Assembly (NCBI GenBank): GCA_028023455.1
Contig: JAQFVV010006220.1
Location: 9,939,916-10,003,915, forward strand
DNA: 64,000 bases
DNA from: Epiperipatus broadwayi
Taxonomy: Eukaryota > Onychophora > Udeonychophora > Euonychophora > Peripatidae
Direction: 5' to 3'
The notes beneath the pieces are model-generated. The model had not been told where the DNA came from. It did no database searches and worked only from the letters and a program-made list of their open reading frames with translations. Positions 61,933-64,000 of this stretch are shown here, one piece after another. Positions within the stretch are counted from its first letter, which is position 1; every line of letters begins with the position of its first letter. The position numbers were made by a program, and so were the translations under genes.

Positions 61933-62130
61933 TGTTTGCCCTTAGTCATAAAATAAATATTTTAATTAAATAAATATATGTCCGCCACTACTCTTAAATC
62001 TTACTTTAGACTCTTGCATTGCAAAGGTATAAATTCCCCAAGGCATGCATTAGAAATACTTACTCGAGAATTTTAGGTAGCTAGATGACACCTTCAAATA
62101 ATTGAATTCCTTTTTTTTTTAAACATTACA

Positions 62131-62290
62131 GTATCGGAAATACCGCTACTGAAGTCCTCAATATAAAATAATGTCTAAATAAATAAATGTATTCTTTAAA
62201 ATATAATCATGTCGCAAATCCCGCTACTGAAGCTTTGAATCAACAAAATATTATTAGTAAATGATCTTCTTAAAATGTGTTAATAAATAA
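62131..62290. repeat. two diverged ~80-bp tandem units
   Basis: gtatcggaaataccgctact at 62131 and gtcgcaaatcccgctactga at 62211 start units of about 80 bp. 'gcattagaaatacttactcg' near 62047 may be an older, more diverged unit of the same series. Confidence 0.55.
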
Positions 62291-62421
62291 TTTTAAACTA
62301 TACGGCTGCATTTATGTTTCATTTATTCGATACCCATTCTATATATTTCCTCGATTATGTAAATATGAATGTTTAATTAATATTAGTTTGATTATTGGCT
62401 AACTCGAGAATAAAATCGTGA

Positions 62422-62622
62422 GTCTCTTGCATATCCCTGACCACCGTGCCTAAGGAAATCTTTACTAATGTCGCATCAGATGCGTTGTTTTGTGGATTGT
62501 ATTGTGGAACCGATAAACTCTGTTCGAACTCAGTACCACGGGTGGCTTCGCTACTCGATGGTGCTACTGTTCTGTATGGTGGACGAATTCTGCACTATGT
62601 TTACGAGTCACACGTTTTCTGA
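62422..62622 (+). CDS. candidate exon-like open frame, unidentified
   Basis: A 66-codon stop-to-stop frame without an ATG lies in a GC-richer patch and reads VPKEIFTNVASDALFCGLYC, then DKLCSNSVPRVASLLDG and YGGRILHYVYESHVF to TGA. ccctgaccaccgtgcctaag near 62435-62454 could be a 3' splice site. A neighbouring frame is also open from about 62516, so chance openness from higher GC is a real alternative. No family recognised. Confidence 0.25.
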   Translation, partial: VSCISLTTVPKEIFTNVASDALFCGLYCGTDKLCSNSVPRVASLLDGATVLYGGRILHYVYESHVF

Positions 62623-62716
62623 CCATTACAATATGTTATCGATGTAAGCACTAAGTATACATAATTAATATATATTAGAAAATTGTATCTTGTAAAAATA
62701 TTAATGTACTGCCATT

Positions 62717-62749
62717 TATAACTTTGAAGAAGATCGCTAGACAGTCGAA
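62717..62749 (+). repeat. single copy of the palindrome arm motif
   Basis: tataactttgaagaagatcg and ctagacagtcgaat align with tatagttctgaagaagattg and ctgggcaatcgaaac in the right arm of the foldback at 9861-10034. Confidence 0.5.
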
Positions 62750-63853
62750 TTTAGAAGATGAATAATAAAAAAAACTGCATTAATAAATTGTCTATATATC
62801 AATTTTGAATAACACATTTCATAAATGTATGTTAATTAAACAATTATAGAATGAATGGCTCAAATAATTAGCGGCTGGTTATATGAAAAAAAAAAAGTTA
62901 TCCTGGAAATTACAAACTTTGAAAATACTCTAGTGCAATAATATTACTATATCTTCTTTAATTCTCACTGTAATCCTTAAACTAGCCATTTTTCATTGAA
63001 TGTAAGAGTATTATCAGATTAACTTTCACAATAAAGGATGTCTCTTGTAGAGGTTTGTTTTAGCTTCAAAATGTCTATCAGTTTATGGATCTTCAATCCA
63101 AATCTATCAGTTAATCATTGCACTAATTCATATAGACTTGATAACTATTATTCTGTCATAAAATTAAATGCTTTTGAATATTTTTGTTAATCATTTGTCT
63201 TAAGTGAAAATGTGAAAGATGTTATACACACACTTTTAAATGTATAGTTCTTATTGTAAATAAGCATAAACAGGATTATATTTCTGAAATAAGTATATTA
63301 TTTATATCCATTCTTTTTAAACCTGTAAAATGACAATAACAGATAATATTTACTACAAGTAGTTCTATTTCTACTTATTACTACTATAGACTACCACTAT
63401 TATTATTAGAATATAGTCAACATATGACTTTTTAATGTTCTTATTATTTTATTTCATTTTAATTTAGATTGTAGTATATTTTATATATATGTAAAAAAAA
63501 GAAATTCCAAAGATGACTTTTGATAAAAAGGTCGAAAGTAGGAAATAAATAACAAATATAAAAATATTAATAGAAGCAGAAAAAGTGAACTTATAGAAAT
63601 AATATAATATATATATATACAAACACATACAAGCAAGGTTAAATCTATTTCCAATTTTGTAGACCTACTAATTATATTAAGCAATGTATATATTATAAAA
63701 CATATCTGTATAATAACTATTACATTTATGAACACTATATATGATAGAAATACACAGAGTTAAACATGTTTCCATTTTTATATACCTTACATATTATAAT
63801 ATTTTTGAAACCCAAACATAATTCATATACTTGGAGTTTAGAGATAATTATAG
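62750..63853. other. AT-rich stretch, nothing recognised
   Basis: The minus-strand frame 63481-63735 is hydrophobic and AT-driven. No gene seen. Confidence 0.5.
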
Positions 63854-63911
63854 GGGATTTGAACACAGACTTTCAATCTAAAGAGAACTTGAAAGTCTGT
63901 GTTCAAATCCC
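63854..63911. repeat. perfect 23-bp hairpin with B-box-like arms
   Basis: gggatttgaacacagacttt plus caa at 63854-63876 pairs perfectly with 63889-63911 around a 12-nt loop. The right arm reads gtgttcaaatccc, a B-box match. The arm sequence is shared with the ends of the hammerhead elements at 18377-18556 and 45715-45880. Confidence 0.9.
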
Positions 63912-64000
63912 TATATTTACAAATTGTAATATATTTGTATAATAAGTAGCTATTAAACTTAAAATTATTATATATAATACAAAATACTAATGTCATTTCT

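Overview
This window looks like intergenic or intronic DNA from a large, very AT-rich animal genome; by eye about three quarters of it is A or T. I cannot name the species. The animal reading rests on three decayed copies of an RTE/BovB-type LINE, many tRNA-derived SINE-like units with pol III A and B boxes, two hammerhead ribozyme motifs of the short-stem-III kind known from metazoan retroelements, and foldback elements. No long host gene, operon, prokaryotic feature or CRISPR array is present. Most longer open frames are AT-rich chance frames, microsatellite translations or shadows of LINE remnants.

Layout. 1-11 kb: GATA-type simple repeat, T-rich relic sequence, a plus-strand LINE RT fragment (4.44-5.07 kb), two inverted copies of an unrecognised repeat (3.4 and 8.0 kb), a short SINE with a perfect 18-bp target duplication (7.1 kb), a 174-bp palindrome (9.9 kb) and a (TA)n tract. 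11-20 kb: two SINE copies head to head (11.1-11.4 kb), a 1.2-kb foldback (15.7-16.95 kb), a dispersed repeat with a second copy at 59.3 kb, and a hammerhead ribozyme inside an inverted-repeat mini-element (18.4 kb). 20-29.4 kb: two long minus-strand RTE copies, the first carrying a young 83-bp triplication, plus a 166-bp 5'-truncated RTE insertion with its own target duplication.

30.4-31.64 kb is an inverted cluster of a GC-richer monomer. Next to it lies the largest element, a roughly 5.3-kb minus-strand two-ORF LINE (31.69-37.01 kb) with a CCHC knuckle in ORF1 and APE endonuclease, RT and a zf-RVT-type C-terminus in ORF2. Two more C-terminal fragments of zf-RVT LINEs sit at 37.6-38.9 and 43.85-44.44 kb. 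Between them is a 129-bp tandem array bracketed by long (TAA)n tracts (41.3-42.0 kb).

45-64 kb: a second hammerhead (45.7 kb), SINE-like units, an unidentified structured GC-richer patch (46.96 kb), a TA-flanked non-autonomous DNA transposon (52.40-53.37 kb), a young foldback with about 187-bp arms (54.5 kb) and three copies of a 250-300-bp AT-rich repeat. The most gene-like DNA lies at 60.7-62.6 kb, where GC rises and several short open frames occur, one with a plausible 3' splice site and downstream AATAAA. Isolated exon-like segments at 48.25 and 54.0-54.2 kb are weaker.

The strongest candidate for something under-described is the hammerhead family: two motifs with shared flanks, one enclosed by a perfect 14-bp inverted repeat, and a ribozyme-free 23-bp perfect hairpin at 63.85 kb that shares the same end sequence, which carries a B-box-like core.
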